In this document: positions 31,059-39,808 of the stretch, one piece after another | Position numbering within the stretch: position 1 is the stretch's first letter | Layout of the letters: each line of letters begins with the position of its first letter | DNA from: Streptomyces sp. SID3212 | GTDB taxonomy: Bacteria; Actinomycetota; Actinomycetes; Streptomycetales; Streptomycetaceae | Direction: 5' to 3' | Length of the DNA: 46,392 nucleotides | NCBI RefSeq assembly: GCF_009865405.1 | Contig: NZ_WWJY01000644.1 | Span: forward strand, 1-46,392 | The notes under the pieces: model-generated | Database searches by the model: none | Told to the model about the DNA's origin: nothing | What the model saw: the letters and a program-made list of their open reading frames with translations, nothing else | Translations under genes and position numbers: made by a program

Positions 31059-33179
31059 TCACGCCGGGCGCATCAGGACCGTCAGGCTGCGGCCGATCAT
31101 CGTGATCCGCTCACCGCCGTCGACCTTCTCGCCCTGCCCCGGAGGCACTCCCTCCGGCCGGCCGGTGTCGACCATGACCTGCCACTGCCGCCCGTGGTTC
31201 ACCGGAACCACGAACTCCAGCTCCTCCGCGCTCGCGTTGAACATCAGCAGGAACGAGTCGTCCGAGATCCGCTCACCGCGCGGCCCCGGCTCGGAGATCG
31301 CGTGCCCGTTCAGGAAGACCGTCATGGCCTTGGCGTGGGCCGCCTGCCAGTCCTCCTGCGTCATCTCGCCGCCCTCCGGCGTGAACCACGAGATGTCGGA
31401 CAGGTCGTCGTGCGTGCCCTCCACCGGACGGCCGTGGAAGAAGCGCCGCCGCCGGAAGACCGGATGGTCGCGCCGCAGCCACACCATGGCCCGGGTGAAT
31501 TCGAGCATCGTACGGTCGGTCTCCGCGCCCGGCTCCGGCCAGCGGACCCAGGAGACCTCGTTGTCCTGGCAGTACGCGTTGTTGTTGCCGCCCTGCGTCC
31601 GCGAGAACTCGTCACCGTGGCTCAGCATCGGCACGCCCTGCGACAGCATCAGCGTCGCGATGAAGTTGCGCATCTGGCGGTTGCGCAGCTCGATGATCTC
31701 CGGATCGTCGGTCTCGCCCTCCACCCCGCAGTTCCACGACCGGTTGTGGCTCTCGCCGTCCCGGTTGTCCTCACCGTTGGCCTCGTTGTGCTTGTCGTTG
31801 TACGAGACCATGTCGTGCAGGGTGAAGCCGTCGTGGCAGGTGGTGAAGTTGATCGAGGCCAGGGGCCGGCGCCCGTCGTCCTGGTAGAGGTCCGACGAAC
31901 CGGTGAGCCGGCCGGCGAACTCCGCCAGCGTCCTCGGCTCGCCCCGCCACAGGTCCCGTACGGTGTCGCGGTACTTGCCGTTCCACTCCGTCCACAGCGG
32001 CGGGAAGTTCCCCACCTGGTAGCCGCCCTCGCCGACGTCCCAGGGCTCGGCGATCAGCTTCACCTGGCTCACCACCGGGTCCTGCTGCACCAGGTCGAAG
32101 AACGACGACAGCCGGTCCACCTCGTGGAACTGGCGGGCCAGGGTCGCCGCCAGGTCGAAGCGGAACCCGTCGACGTGCATCTCGGTCACCCAGTACCGCA
32201 GCGAGTCCATGATCAACTGGAGCACGTGCGGACTGCGCATCAGCAGGGAGTTACCGGTCCCCGTGGTGTCCGTGTAGTAGCGCTGGTCCTCGGCGAGCCG
32301 GTAGTACTGCGCGTTGTCCAGGCCACGGAAGGAGAGCGTCGGGCCGAGGTGGTTGCCCTCCGCCGTGTGGTTGTAGACGACGTCGAGGATGACCTCGATG
32401 CCCGCCTGGTGCAGCGCCTTGACCGCCTGCTTGAACTCCAGGACCTGTTCGCCCCGGTCGCCCCAGGAGGCGTACGTGTTGTGCGGGGCGAAGAAGCCGA
32501 TCGTGTTGTAGCCCCAGTAGTTCGCGAGACCGGCGTCCACCAGGCGGTGGTCGTTGACGAACTGGTGGACCGGCATCAGCTCCAGCGCGGTCACGCCCAG
32601 CTCCGTCAGGTGCTCGATCACCGCCGGGTGGGCCAGCCCCGCGTACGTGCCGCGCAGTTCCTCGGGCAGCTCCGGGTGGAGCATCGTGAGGCCCTTGACG
32701 TGGGCCTCGTACAGGACCGTCTTGTGGTACTCGGTCCTCGGGAGCCGGTCGTCGCCCCAGTCGAAGTACGGGTTGACGACGACGGAGGTCATCGTGTGGG
32801 GGGCGGAGTCCATGTCGTTGCGCGAGTCGGGCTTGCCGAAGTGGTAGCCGTACACCGACTCGTCCCACTCGACGGCCCCGCTGATCGCACGGGCGTACGG
32901 GTCGAGGAGCAGCTTGGCGGAGTTGCACCGCTGCCCCCGCTCCGGTTCGTACGGTCCGTGCACCCGGAAGCCGTACCGCTGTCCGGGCATGATGCCCGGC
33001 AGGTAGGCGTGCCGGACGAAGGCGTCGCTCTCGCGCAGTTCCACCGCCGTTTCTGAACCGTCGTCGTGCAGCAGGCACAACTCGATCCGGTCGGCGGCCT
33101 CGGAGTAGACCGCGAAGTTGGTGCCGGCGCCGTCGTACGTGGCGCCGAGGGGATACGTCTGTCCCGGCCAGACCTGCAT
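31059..33179 (-). CDS. glgX: Glycogen debranching enzyme GlgX/TreX (isoamylase type)
   Basis: 706 aa. Hydrolyses alpha-1,6 branches of glycogen or limit dextrins and feeds linear maltodextrin to TreY. N-terminal CBM48-like domain (WPGQTYPLGATYDGAGTNFAVYS), then GH13: DVVYNHTAEG, the nucleophile Asp in DGFRFDLAATLAR, the acid Glu in LIAEPWDVG and CHDGFTLHDMVSYN. ATG 33179 follows GGAAGAG and matches the family start MQVWPGQ; the frame runs 26 codons further upstream without support. Confidence 0.95.
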   Translation of the reverse strand: MQVWPGQTYPLGATYDGAGTNFAVYSEAADRIELCLLHDDGSETAVELRESDAFVRHAYLPGIMPGQRYGFRVHGPYEPERGQRCNSAKLLLDPYARAISGAVEWDESVYGYHFGKPDSRNDMDSAPHTMTSVVVNPYFDWGDDRLPRTEYHKTVLYEAHVKGLTMLHPELPEELRGTYAGLAHPAVIEHLTELGVTALELMPVHQFVNDHRLVDAGLANYWGYNTIGFFAPHNTYASWGDRGEQVLEFKQAVKALHQAGIEVILDVVYNHTAEGNHLGPTLSFRGLDNAQYYRLAEDQRYYTDTTGTGNSLLMRSPHVLQLIMDSLRYWVTEMHVDGFRFDLAATLARQFHEVDRLSSFFDLVQQDPVVSQVKLIAEPWDVGEGGYQVGNFPPLWTEWNGKYRDTVRDLWRGEPRTLAEFAGRLTGSSDLYQDDGRRPLASINFTTCHDGFTLHDMVSYNDKHNEANGEDNRDGESHNRSWNCGVEGETDDPEIIELRNRQMRNFIATLMLSQGVPMLSHGDEFSRTQGGNNNAYCQDNEVSWVRWPEPGAETDRTMLEFTRAMVWLRRDHPVFRRRRFFHGRPVEGTHDDLSDISWFTPEGGEMTQEDWQAAHAKAMTVFLNGHAISEPGPRGERISDDSFLLMFNASAEELEFVVPVNHGRQWQVMVDTGRPEGVPPGQGEKVDGGERITMIGRSLTVLMRPA

Positions 33180-33543
33180 AGATACAACTCTTCCATTTCT
33201 GATCCGGGTGCTGCGGGTCACTTGAAGACAGATCTTCCCCGAAACTCGCGTTACCACCTAGGAACCGGGTGGATTCTTGCCCGAGTCAACGTGACGTTCC
33301 GCGCCGTCGCCCGGATCGCGGACCCGGATTCCCGCGCGCCGCCGTCCGGCCGGGACGGTGACGGGGGAGGTGCGCACCGGGCGTTATCCCTATGAATCAT
33401 CTCACTCCGTCCGATCTTGCCGGTGGGAACGGCCAACCTGATCAAGGGAGTTGGCAAACCGGCCTGCCCATCGGGCTGCACCGGCTCCCGTCGGCGGAGT
33501 AACCTTCCTTGATCGTTGAAGGGGAGATGAAGGCGGTGCGCGG
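33180..33543. other. Divergent promoter region between glgX and the HEPN gene
   Basis: 364 bases. GAAGACAGATCTTC (33224-33237, arms GAAGA/TCTTC) lies 45 bases before the glgX start and could be an operator. A TAACCT box at 33500-33505 may be the -10 of the HEPN gene. A 36-codon frame (33392-33502, MNHLTPSDLAGGNGQPDQGS...) has no ribosome-binding site and I do not call it a gene. Confidence 0.45.
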
Positions 33544-34776
33544 GTGAGCTCGGGAGGCCTGGAGCTACCCCCCGGTGACGCGAGTCACGAGGGGGAGTCC
33601 GGCGACATCCCGCCCGGGGCGGTCTCCCTCGCGAGACCGATGGAGATCGGGGCGGAGCTGGACTGGGGCGCGGAGGCCTGGAGTGAGGTCCGCACCCGCG
33701 CGCAGCGGGCGGGGCGCGCCTACATCTGGCTGAACCTGGTCGAGCAGCGGCTGCGGTCCGTCGTGGCCGCCGTGCTGAGGCCCATCTACGAACCGGTGCA
33801 CGGCGAGGAGTGGGTGGTCGCCGCCGCGGGACCCGCCGGGCAGGAGTGGGTGCAGCGGGCCGTGGCCGTACGGGAGGTCTCGCGGCGCAAGGGCTATCTC
33901 CTGGACCCGGCCGACGACAACGTCCTGAGCTTCCTGACGCTTCCGCAGCTGCGGGAGCTGATGGTCCAGCACTGGCCCTGCTTCGAGCCGTACTTCGACG
34001 ACCGGCGTGACGTGGAACTGGCCCTGGACGAGCTGGAGGTCGCGCGGAACGTCGTCTCGCGCAACCGGGCGCTCTCCGAGACGGTCCTCGCGCAGGCGGA
34101 GCGGGCCTCGGCCCGGCTGCTGGAGATCCTCGGCGGGGGCGCCGGGATCCCCTCGACGGCGCGGTTGCGGGTCGACGCGGTGGAGGACCTGGTCGGCGAC
34201 CGGTACGCGGACGTCGTCTCCGTCCATCCCGACCGGGTACGGCTCCAGCGCCAGATCCCGGCGGAGGACCTGTTCGGCGGGGCCCGGCGCGTCGACGCCA
34301 TCGGTATAGGCCTGAACCTCCTGGTGCAGAACTTCTCCGGGCGCCGGCTGATCCGGCTCGCCGAGTCGGGCTGCCGGATACGGCTGGTCTTCCTCAACCC
34401 GGCGAGCAGCGCGGTCAAGCGGCGCGAGCGCGAACTGGGCCTGCGGAAGGGCGAGCTGAGCCGCACGGTCGAGATGAACATCCTGCACATGCGGCGGGTG
34501 CGCTCCAAGCTCCGCGACCCGGGCGCCTTCGAGATCCACGTCTTCGACGAGACCCCGCGCTTCACCGCCTACCTGGTCGACGGCGACGGCCCCGACGGCC
34601 TCGCCGTGGTCCAGTCGTACCTGCGCCGGGCCCGCGGCATGGAGGCCCCGGTCCTGGTCCTGCGGGGAGGCGGCCGCGAGGTGGTCCGCGCGGGCCAGGA
34701 ACAGGAACACGGCCTCTTCCAGACGTACCGCGAGGAGTTCGAGTCGGTCTGGGCGGACTCCCGCCCGGTGTCCTGA
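33544..34776 (+). CDS. SAV2148-family HEPN domain protein
   Basis: 410 aa. Recognised as the conserved streptomycete SAV_2148-type family. The N-terminal half is helical (RAYIWLNLVEQRLRSVVAAVL, LSFLTLPQLRELMVQHWPC); RELMVQH fits the R-x4-6-H pattern of HEPN ribonucleases but its position makes this uncertain. The C-terminal half (DAIGIGLNLLVQNFSGRRLI, CRIRLVFLNP, FEIHVFDETPRFTAYLVDG) resembles phosphodiesterase/PLD-like or DUF5919 domains. GTG 33544 is the first usable start; GGGGAG lies 19 bases ahead, which is far. Likely RNA-related defence or regulation, by family only. Confidence 0.72.
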   Translation: MSSGGLELPPGDASHEGESGDIPPGAVSLARPMEIGAELDWGAEAWSEVRTRAQRAGRAYIWLNLVEQRLRSVVAAVLRPIYEPVHGEEWVVAAAGPAGQEWVQRAVAVREVSRRKGYLLDPADDNVLSFLTLPQLRELMVQHWPCFEPYFDDRRDVELALDELEVARNVVSRNRALSETVLAQAERASARLLEILGGGAGIPSTARLRVDAVEDLVGDRYADVVSVHPDRVRLQRQIPAEDLFGGARRVDAIGIGLNLLVQNFSGRRLIRLAESGCRIRLVFLNPASSAVKRRERELGLRKGELSRTVEMNILHMRRVRSKLRDPGAFEIHVFDETPRFTAYLVDGDGPDGLAVVQSYLRRARGMEAPVLVLRGGGREVVRAGQEQEHGLFQTYREEFESVWADSRPVS

Positions 34777-34904
34777 GCCGCGCGGACCGCTCTCGGGACC
34801 TCTCGGGCCCGATGCGTTGTCAGTGGCGGGTGGCAGGGTGGTGGTTCGACGGGGAAAGCGCCGACATGGGGGAAGCGCCACCGCTTGACGAGGGAGGGAT
34901 CACG

Positions 34905-35627
34905 ATGACTTGGCATGGGGAGCCGCTGGTCGCGTTCGACCTGGAGACCACCGGCACGGACATCGAGAGTGATCGCATTGTCACCGCCGCGCTGGTGAGG
35001 CTGGAGCCGGACGGGCGCGTCGGCGAGGAGCGGACGTGGCTGCTCGACCCGGGGATCTCCATCCCCGAGCAGGCGTCGGCGATCCACGGCATCTCCACGG
35101 ACCGGGCGCGCAGGTACGGGGTGCCGGCGGCGCCGGCGGTCGAGGAGATCACGGAGGCGGTGGCGCGGGTGTTCCGCTCGGGCGTACCGCTGGTCGTGAT
35201 GAACGCGCGGTACGACCTGTCGCTGCTGGACCGGGAGTGCCGGAGGCACGGGATCGAGCCGCTCGTGGCGCGGTTGGGGGTGGACCCCTCGCCGGTCATC
35301 GACCCGCTGGTGCTCGACAAGCACGCGGACCAGTACCGCAAGGGCAAGCGCACGCTCCAGGCGCTGTGCGCGCACTACGGCGTGGAGTTGGCCGACGCGC
35401 ACGACGCGCGGGCCGACGCCGTGGCGGCGGCGCGGGCGGCCCGCCGTATGGGCGAGAGGCACCCCTCCATAGGAAGCGTTCCTCTCGCGGACCTGCACGC
35501 GCTCCAAGTGCGCGCGGCGGCCGAGCAGTCCGCCTCGCTCCAGAGCTATCTGCGGCGTACGTCGAATCCCTCGGCGTACATCGAGCCGGCCTGGCCGCTC
35601 GTCCCGCACGGCGCGCGCGTGGGCTGA
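34905..35627 (+). CDS. DnaQ-like 3'-5' exonuclease (DEDDh)
   Basis: 240 aa. Catalytic motifs in order: FDLETTGTD (Asp, Glu), AIHGIS, MNARYDLSLLDREC (Asp) and the terminal HDARADA (His, Asp) of the DEDDh class. Similar stand-alone proteins resemble the epsilon proofreading subunit or RNase T. ATG 34905 follows GAGGGAGGG. The C-terminal ~60 residues (LHALQVRAAAEQSASLQSYL, AYIEPAWPLVP) form an extra tail typical of the actinobacterial group. Same strand as the HEPN gene, 128 bases downstream. Confidence 0.92.
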   Translation: MTWHGEPLVAFDLETTGTDIESDRIVTAALVRLEPDGRVGEERTWLLDPGISIPEQASAIHGISTDRARRYGVPAAPAVEEITEAVARVFRSGVPLVVMNARYDLSLLDRECRRHGIEPLVARLGVDPSPVIDPLVLDKHADQYRKGKRTLQALCAHYGVELADAHDARADAVAAARAARRMGERHPSIGSVPLADLHALQVRAAAEQSASLQSYLRRTSNPSAYIEPAWPLVPHGARVG

Positions 35628-35641
35628 CCGGTCCTCAGTCC

Positions 35642-36505
35642 TCAGAACGGGTACCAGCGGACCTCGGGGTCCCCGTCCCGCAGCGAGGCGACCCGGCGGC
35701 GGAACTCCTCCGCCGCCTTCGGGTTGGTGGGGGCGTGCTGAGCGACCCACGCACAGCTCGCCGTCTCGCGGGCGCCGCGCAGTACGGTCCAGTGCGGCCA
35801 GTCACGCACGTCCCAGCCGTACGTGGAGGTGAAGGTGTCGTACGCGTCGGGCGCCAGGCCGTACCGGTCCCTGGACAGGGCCATGACCACCAGGTCGTGC
35901 TCCCGCAGGTCCGCCGAGAAGGTCTCCAGGTCGACCAGGACGGGCCCTTCCGGGCCGACATGGACGTTGCGCGGCAGCGCGTCGCCGTGGATCGGGCCCG
36001 GCGGGAGATGCGGGACGAGGGCAGCCGCCGCGTCGGCGAAGCCGTCCCTGCGCTCCCGCAGGAAGGCGGCGTCGGCCGGGTCTACGGCGTCGCCCGCGAG
36101 CCGCAGCCACCGCTCCACCCCGCCGAGCAACTCCCGGCGGGGGAGGGCGAAGGCGGGCGCGGGCAGGGCGTGGACCGCGCGCAGCAGGGACGCCAGATCG
36201 GCGGGGCCCGCCGGGCGTACGGCGTCGGGCAGCCGGTGCCAGAGGGTCACCGGGTGGCCGTCGACGGTACGGGCCTCCGGCTCCGCCGCCCGTACCGCCG
36301 GAATGCCGACCTCCGCGAGCCAGGACGCGAGGGAGACCTCCTGCCGCGCCCGGTCCAGCAGTTCGGGCTCGCGCGTGGCGTCCCGGCCGACCTTGACGAC
36401 CAGGTCGCCGGCCGCGAACACGGCGTTCTCGCCGAAGGCCAGCAGTTCCGCGTCGCGGGCCAGCCCCGCCGCGGCCAGGATGTCCTGTGCCCGTGCCTCG
36501 TCCAT
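35642..36505 (-). CDS. Aminoglycoside phosphotransferase (APH)-like kinase
   Basis: 287 aa. Kinase-like fold: AFGENAVFAAGDLVVKVGRD with the ATP-binding Lys, then the catalytic loop IHGDALPRNVHV and the metal-binding LVDLETFS. The substrate is probably a small hydroxylated metabolite or drug; resistance to an aminoglycoside cannot be inferred. ATG 36505 is chosen by the family start MDEARAQDILAAAG; the frame continues far upstream into the divergent ABC operon and is antisense there. Confidence 0.88.
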   Translation of the reverse strand: MDEARAQDILAAAGLARDAELLAFGENAVFAAGDLVVKVGRDATREPELLDRARQEVSLASWLAEVGIPAVRAAEPEARTVDGHPVTLWHRLPDAVRPAGPADLASLLRAVHALPAPAFALPRRELLGGVERWLRLAGDAVDPADAAFLRERRDGFADAAAALVPHLPPGPIHGDALPRNVHVGPEGPVLVDLETFSADLREHDLVVMALSRDRYGLAPDAYDTFTSTYGWDVRDWPHWTVLRGARETASCAWVAQHAPTNPKAAEEFRRRVASLRDGDPEVRWYPF

Positions 36506-36670
36506 GAATCCTTCGATCTCCTCGCTCCGGCCGCCGTCACGGTCAGCCCGACCGGCAAGTCTCGCATCCGCGCAGGCCACCTTGACGAACGGAAGGCTCG
36601 TCCGCACGATGACGGAGGCCGCCGGGGCACCCCCCACCGCACTCCCGAGCCGCCCGAAGGAGTCGAATCC

Positions 36671-37621
36671 GTGACAACGGCGACCGCGACCGCGACGGCG
36701 CGGTCCGGCAAGAAGAACGGTAAGAAGACCGGGAAGAAGGGCCCCGAGCCCGGAGCCGATCGCGGAGCCTGGTTCCTGGTCCTGCCCGCGCTGATCCCGA
36801 TCCTGGTGCTGAGCGTGGGACCGCTCCTGTACGGGGTCGCGCTCGCCTTCACCGACGCGCAGTCCGGCCGCACCGCACCCACCCAGTGGATCGGGACGCT
36901 GAACTTCCAGGACCTCCTGCACGACACGCTGTTCTGGGACTCGTTCCGGATCGGGCTGTTATGGGCGGTCGGCGTCACCGTGCCGCAGTTCGTGCTCGCC
37001 CTCGGACTGGCCCTGCTGCTCAACCAGAACCTCCGCTTCCGCTGGCTGGCCCGTGCCCTCGCGATCATCCCGTGGGCCATGCCCGAGGTGGTCGTGGGCA
37101 TCATGTGGCGGCTCGTCTACCACGCCGACGCGGGCATCCTCAACGAGACCCTCCGCGACACCGGACTGGGCGACGGCCGCGACTGGCTGACGGGCCTCGC
37201 CACCGCTCTGCCCGCCGTGATCGTCGTCGGGATCTGGGCCGGAATGCCCCAGACCACGGTCGCGCTGCTCGCCGGACTCCAGAACACCCCGCACGAACTG
37301 CACGAGGCCGCCGCGCTCGACGGCGCGGGCGCGTGGCGCCGGTTCCGTACCGTCACCTGGCCCGCCCTCCGCCCGGTGGCGCTGGCCATCACCGCGCTCA
37401 ACTTCATCTGGAACTTCAATTCCTTCGCCCTGGTGTACGTGCTCACCAGCGGCGGACCCGGCGGCCGTACCCGGCTGCCGATGCTCTTCGCGTACGAGGA
37501 GGCATTCCGCTACGGCCAGTTCGGCTACGCCGCCGCCATGGGCTGCGTCATGGTCGCCGTGATCTCGGTGATCCTCGCGTTCCACCTGGTCGGCCGGCTC
37601 CGGGAAGGGGAGAACGGATGA
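36671..37621 (+). CDS. Carbohydrate ABC transporter permease (MalF type)
   Basis: 316 aa. A Lys/Gly-rich N-terminal cytosolic tail (ARSGKKNGKKTGKK) is followed by six predicted membrane segments, the first LVLPALIPILVLSVGPLLYG. The EAA loop HELHEAAALDGAGAW contacts the ATPase. First gene of a coupled operon; its TGA overlaps the next ATG as ATGA. GTG 36671 lies 8 bases after GGAG. A TTGACG -35-like element at 36582 may belong to its promoter. Confidence 0.93.
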   Translation: MTTATATATARSGKKNGKKTGKKGPEPGADRGAWFLVLPALIPILVLSVGPLLYGVALAFTDAQSGRTAPTQWIGTLNFQDLLHDTLFWDSFRIGLLWAVGVTVPQFVLALGLALLLNQNLRFRWLARALAIIPWAMPEVVVGIMWRLVYHADAGILNETLRDTGLGDGRDWLTGLATALPAVIVVGIWAGMPQTTVALLAGLQNTPHELHEAAALDGAGAWRRFRTVTWPALRPVALAITALNFIWNFNSFALVYVLTSGGPGGRTRLPMLFAYEEAFRYGQFGYAAAMGCVMVAVISVILAFHLVGRLREGENG

Positions 37622-38457
37622 ACGTCCGCACCCGTGGGCCCGCGCGCGCCGGGCAGTACGCCGCGCTTCTCTGCTATCTCGTCTTTCTCGCCTTCCCGTT
37701 CCTCTGGCTGATCTCCACCGCGTTCAAACCGGCCCGGGAGCTGGCGAGCCTCCACCCCACCTGGATCCCCGAGCACCCGACCCTCGACAACTTCCGCCAG
37801 GCCTTCGACGAACAGCCGCTCGTCCGGGCCGCCGGCAACAGCCTGGGCGCCGCGCTGTCCGCCGCCGTGATCGCCGTGGTGGTCGCGACGCCCCTGGCGT
37901 ACGTGATGGCCCGCACGCGCGGCAGACTCGCGGCGGCGGCGACGGGCTGGGTGGTCGTCAGCCAGGCGTTCCCGTTCGTCCTGCTGATCATCCCGCTGTT
38001 CCTGGTCCTCAAGAACCTCCACCTGATCAACTCCGTGCCCGGCCTCGTGATGGTGTACGTCGTGTGGTCGCTGCCGTTCGCCCTCTGGATGCTGGTCGGG
38101 TACGTCAGGGCCGTACCGGTCGAGCTGGAGGAGGCCGCGTCCGTGGACGGCGCGGGCCGCCTCCGTACGCTCGTCTCGGTCACCGCGCCCCTCCTGCTGC
38201 CCGGCATCGTCGCCACGGCGCTGTTCGCCTTCATCACCGCGTGGAACGAGTTCTTCTTCGCCCTTGTCCTGCTCAAGTCCCCGGAGAAACAGACCCTTCC
38301 GGTGATCCTCACCCACTTCCTGGGCGCGGAAGGGGTCGCCGACCTGGGGCCGCTCGCCGCCGCCGCGTTCCTCGCGACCCTTCCCTCGCTCGTCATCTTC
38401 GCCGTCATCCAGCGGCGGATCACGGGCGGGATGCTCGCCGGGGCGGTGAAGAGCTGA
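37618..38457 (+). CDS. Carbohydrate ABC transporter permease (MalG type)
   Basis: 279 aa, six membrane segments. The EAA motif is ELEEAASVDGAGR; the N-terminal FPFLWLISTAFKP and C-terminal ITGGMLAGAVKS are typical MalG-family ends. Pairs with the upstream permease to form the membrane channel. Starts inside the ATGA overlap and its stop overlaps the start of the binding-protein gene (TGATG). Confidence 0.94.
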   Translation: MNVRTRGPARAGQYAALLCYLVFLAFPFLWLISTAFKPARELASLHPTWIPEHPTLDNFRQAFDEQPLVRAAGNSLGAALSAAVIAVVVATPLAYVMARTRGRLAAAATGWVVVSQAFPFVLLIIPLFLVLKNLHLINSVPGLVMVYVVWSLPFALWMLVGYVRAVPVELEEAASVDGAGRLRTLVSVTAPLLLPGIVATALFAFITAWNEFFFALVLLKSPEKQTLPVILTHFLGAEGVADLGPLAAAAFLATLPSLVIFAVIQRRITGGMLAGAVKS

Positions 38458-39752
38458 TGCGGATGCGCAGAGCCGCCGTCGCCGTCGTGGTCCTGGCGCT
38501 GCTCCTCACGGGCTGTTCCGGCGGGGGAGGCTCCCACGACGGGCGGATCACCCTGCGCTTCCAGTCCCTGGCCTGGCAGGACGAATCGGTCCAGGTCAAC
38601 AAGGAACTGGTGGCGGAGTGGAACGCCGCCCACCCGGACATCCGCGTCGAGTACGTGCAGGGCAGCTGGGACAGCGTCCACGACCAGCTCCTCACCTCCT
38701 TCGAGGGCGGGGAGGCGCCGGACATCATCCACGACGCCTCCGACGACCTCGCCGACTTCGCGTACGGCGGCTACCTCGCCGATCTGGGCCCGCTGCTGCC
38801 CGCGCGGCTGCGGGAGGACATCCCCGGGAGCAGCTGGGACACGACGACGTTCGGGGACCGGGTGTACGGGGTGCCGTTCCTCCAGGAGCCACGGGTCCTG
38901 ATCGCCGACAAGAAGGTTCTCGACGCGTCCGGGGTGCGCGTCCCCACGCCCGAGCGGCCGTGGAGCTGGCCCGAGTTCCGGCGGATCAGCAAGGAGCTGA
39001 CCGCGCGGATGGGCCCGGGGAAGTACGCCGTGGCCTGGCCGCTCAAGGATCCGGTGTCCGCGACGCTCAACCTGGGGCTGTCCACCGGGGGCCGGCTCTT
39101 CCACCGGGGCGCGGACGGGAAGGTGACGGTCCGTTTCACCGACGGCGACGCGGTGGTCCCCGAGACCGTCCGCGCCCAGGTGAACACCGACAGGAGCGCG
39201 TCGGGGACCACGCTCGGGATGGGCGGGTCCGACACCCTGCCGGGGCTGTTCGGCGGTGTCTACGCGATGGTCCCGCTGGGGTTCTCGTACCGTCAGCAGA
39301 TCATCCAGCAGGCGCCCGAGGGCTTCGAGTGGACGGTGCTGCCCGCCCCGGCGGGGGAGGGTGGGGGCCTGGCCCAGGGGGTGAGCCCGCAGACGCTCTC
39401 GGTCGCCGAGGACAGCCCGTACAAGAAGGAGGCGGTGCGGTTCATCGACTTCCTGCTCCAGCCGTCGAACATGGTGCGGCTGGCGAAGGGCGACTGGATG
39501 CTGCCGACGGGGACCCGCGCGCTCGCGGATCCCTCGCTGCGCACCGCGAAGGACGGATGGGCGACGGGAGCGGCGCTGGCGCGCGATCTGCGGTCCGCCC
39601 CGGCCCAGTCGGTGCGCGGATACCCGGAGTGGAAGGACAAGGTGGCGACGCCGGCGCTCCAGGAGTACTACAGCGGGGCGATCGACCGGGAGGAGCTGGA
39701 GAAGAGGCTGGTGGAGGACGGGAATCTGGTGCTGGCGCGCTATCAGAGGTGA
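38457..39752 (+). CDS. Extracellular sugar-binding lipoprotein of the ABC importer
   Basis: 431 aa. Signal peptide with lipobox LLTGC (Cys20). Family 1 solute-binding pattern: ITLRFQSLAWQDESVQVNKE, FEGGEAPDIIHD, YGVPFLQEPRVLIADKKV. It delivers sugar to the two permeases. The gene order permease-permease-binding protein differs from the commoner order with the binding protein first. No ATPase gene is present; a shared MsiK-type ATPase is the known solution in Streptomyces. The sugar is unknown; trehalose or maltodextrin would be a guess from proximity only. Confidence 0.93.
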   Translation: MRMRRAAVAVVVLALLLTGCSGGGGSHDGRITLRFQSLAWQDESVQVNKELVAEWNAAHPDIRVEYVQGSWDSVHDQLLTSFEGGEAPDIIHDASDDLADFAYGGYLADLGPLLPARLREDIPGSSWDTTTFGDRVYGVPFLQEPRVLIADKKVLDASGVRVPTPERPWSWPEFRRISKELTARMGPGKYAVAWPLKDPVSATLNLGLSTGGRLFHRGADGKVTVRFTDGDAVVPETVRAQVNTDRSASGTTLGMGGSDTLPGLFGGVYAMVPLGFSYRQQIIQQAPEGFEWTVLPAPAGEGGGLAQGVSPQTLSVAEDSPYKKEAVRFIDFLLQPSNMVRLAKGDWMLPTGTRALADPSLRTAKDGWATGAALARDLRSAPAQSVRGYPEWKDKVATPALQEYYSGAIDREELEKRLVEDGNLVLARYQR

Positions 39753-39776
39753 GGCGGGCGTGCGGAATTGAGTTGT

Positions 39777-39790
39777 ACGAGACGTCTCGT
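39777..39790. promoter_or_regulatory. Perfect 14-bp palindrome ACGAGACGTCTCGT (TetR-type operator candidate)
   Basis: Exact dyad symmetry, placed between a TTGTAC -35 (39773-39778) and a TAGGGT -10 (39797-39802) with 18-base spacing. A repressor bound here would block RNA polymerase. Sequence and size resemble operators of TetR-family regulators. No TetR gene lies in the window. Confidence 0.65.
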
Positions 39791-39796
39791 CTCGCC

Positions 39797-39802
39797 TAGG
39801 GT
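39797..39802 (+). promoter_or_regulatory. -10 box TAGGGT of the glycosyltransferase gene
   Basis: Six bases before the ATG; with the TTGTAC -35 it makes a complete promoter for a leaderless mRNA. Confidence 0.6.
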
Positions 39803-39808
39803 CCGGCC

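Noticed and set aside
33392..33502. 36-codon frame MNHLTPSDLAGG... upstream of the HEPN gene
   Set aside because: No ribosome-binding site, no homologue recognised, and ordinary chance for this length.
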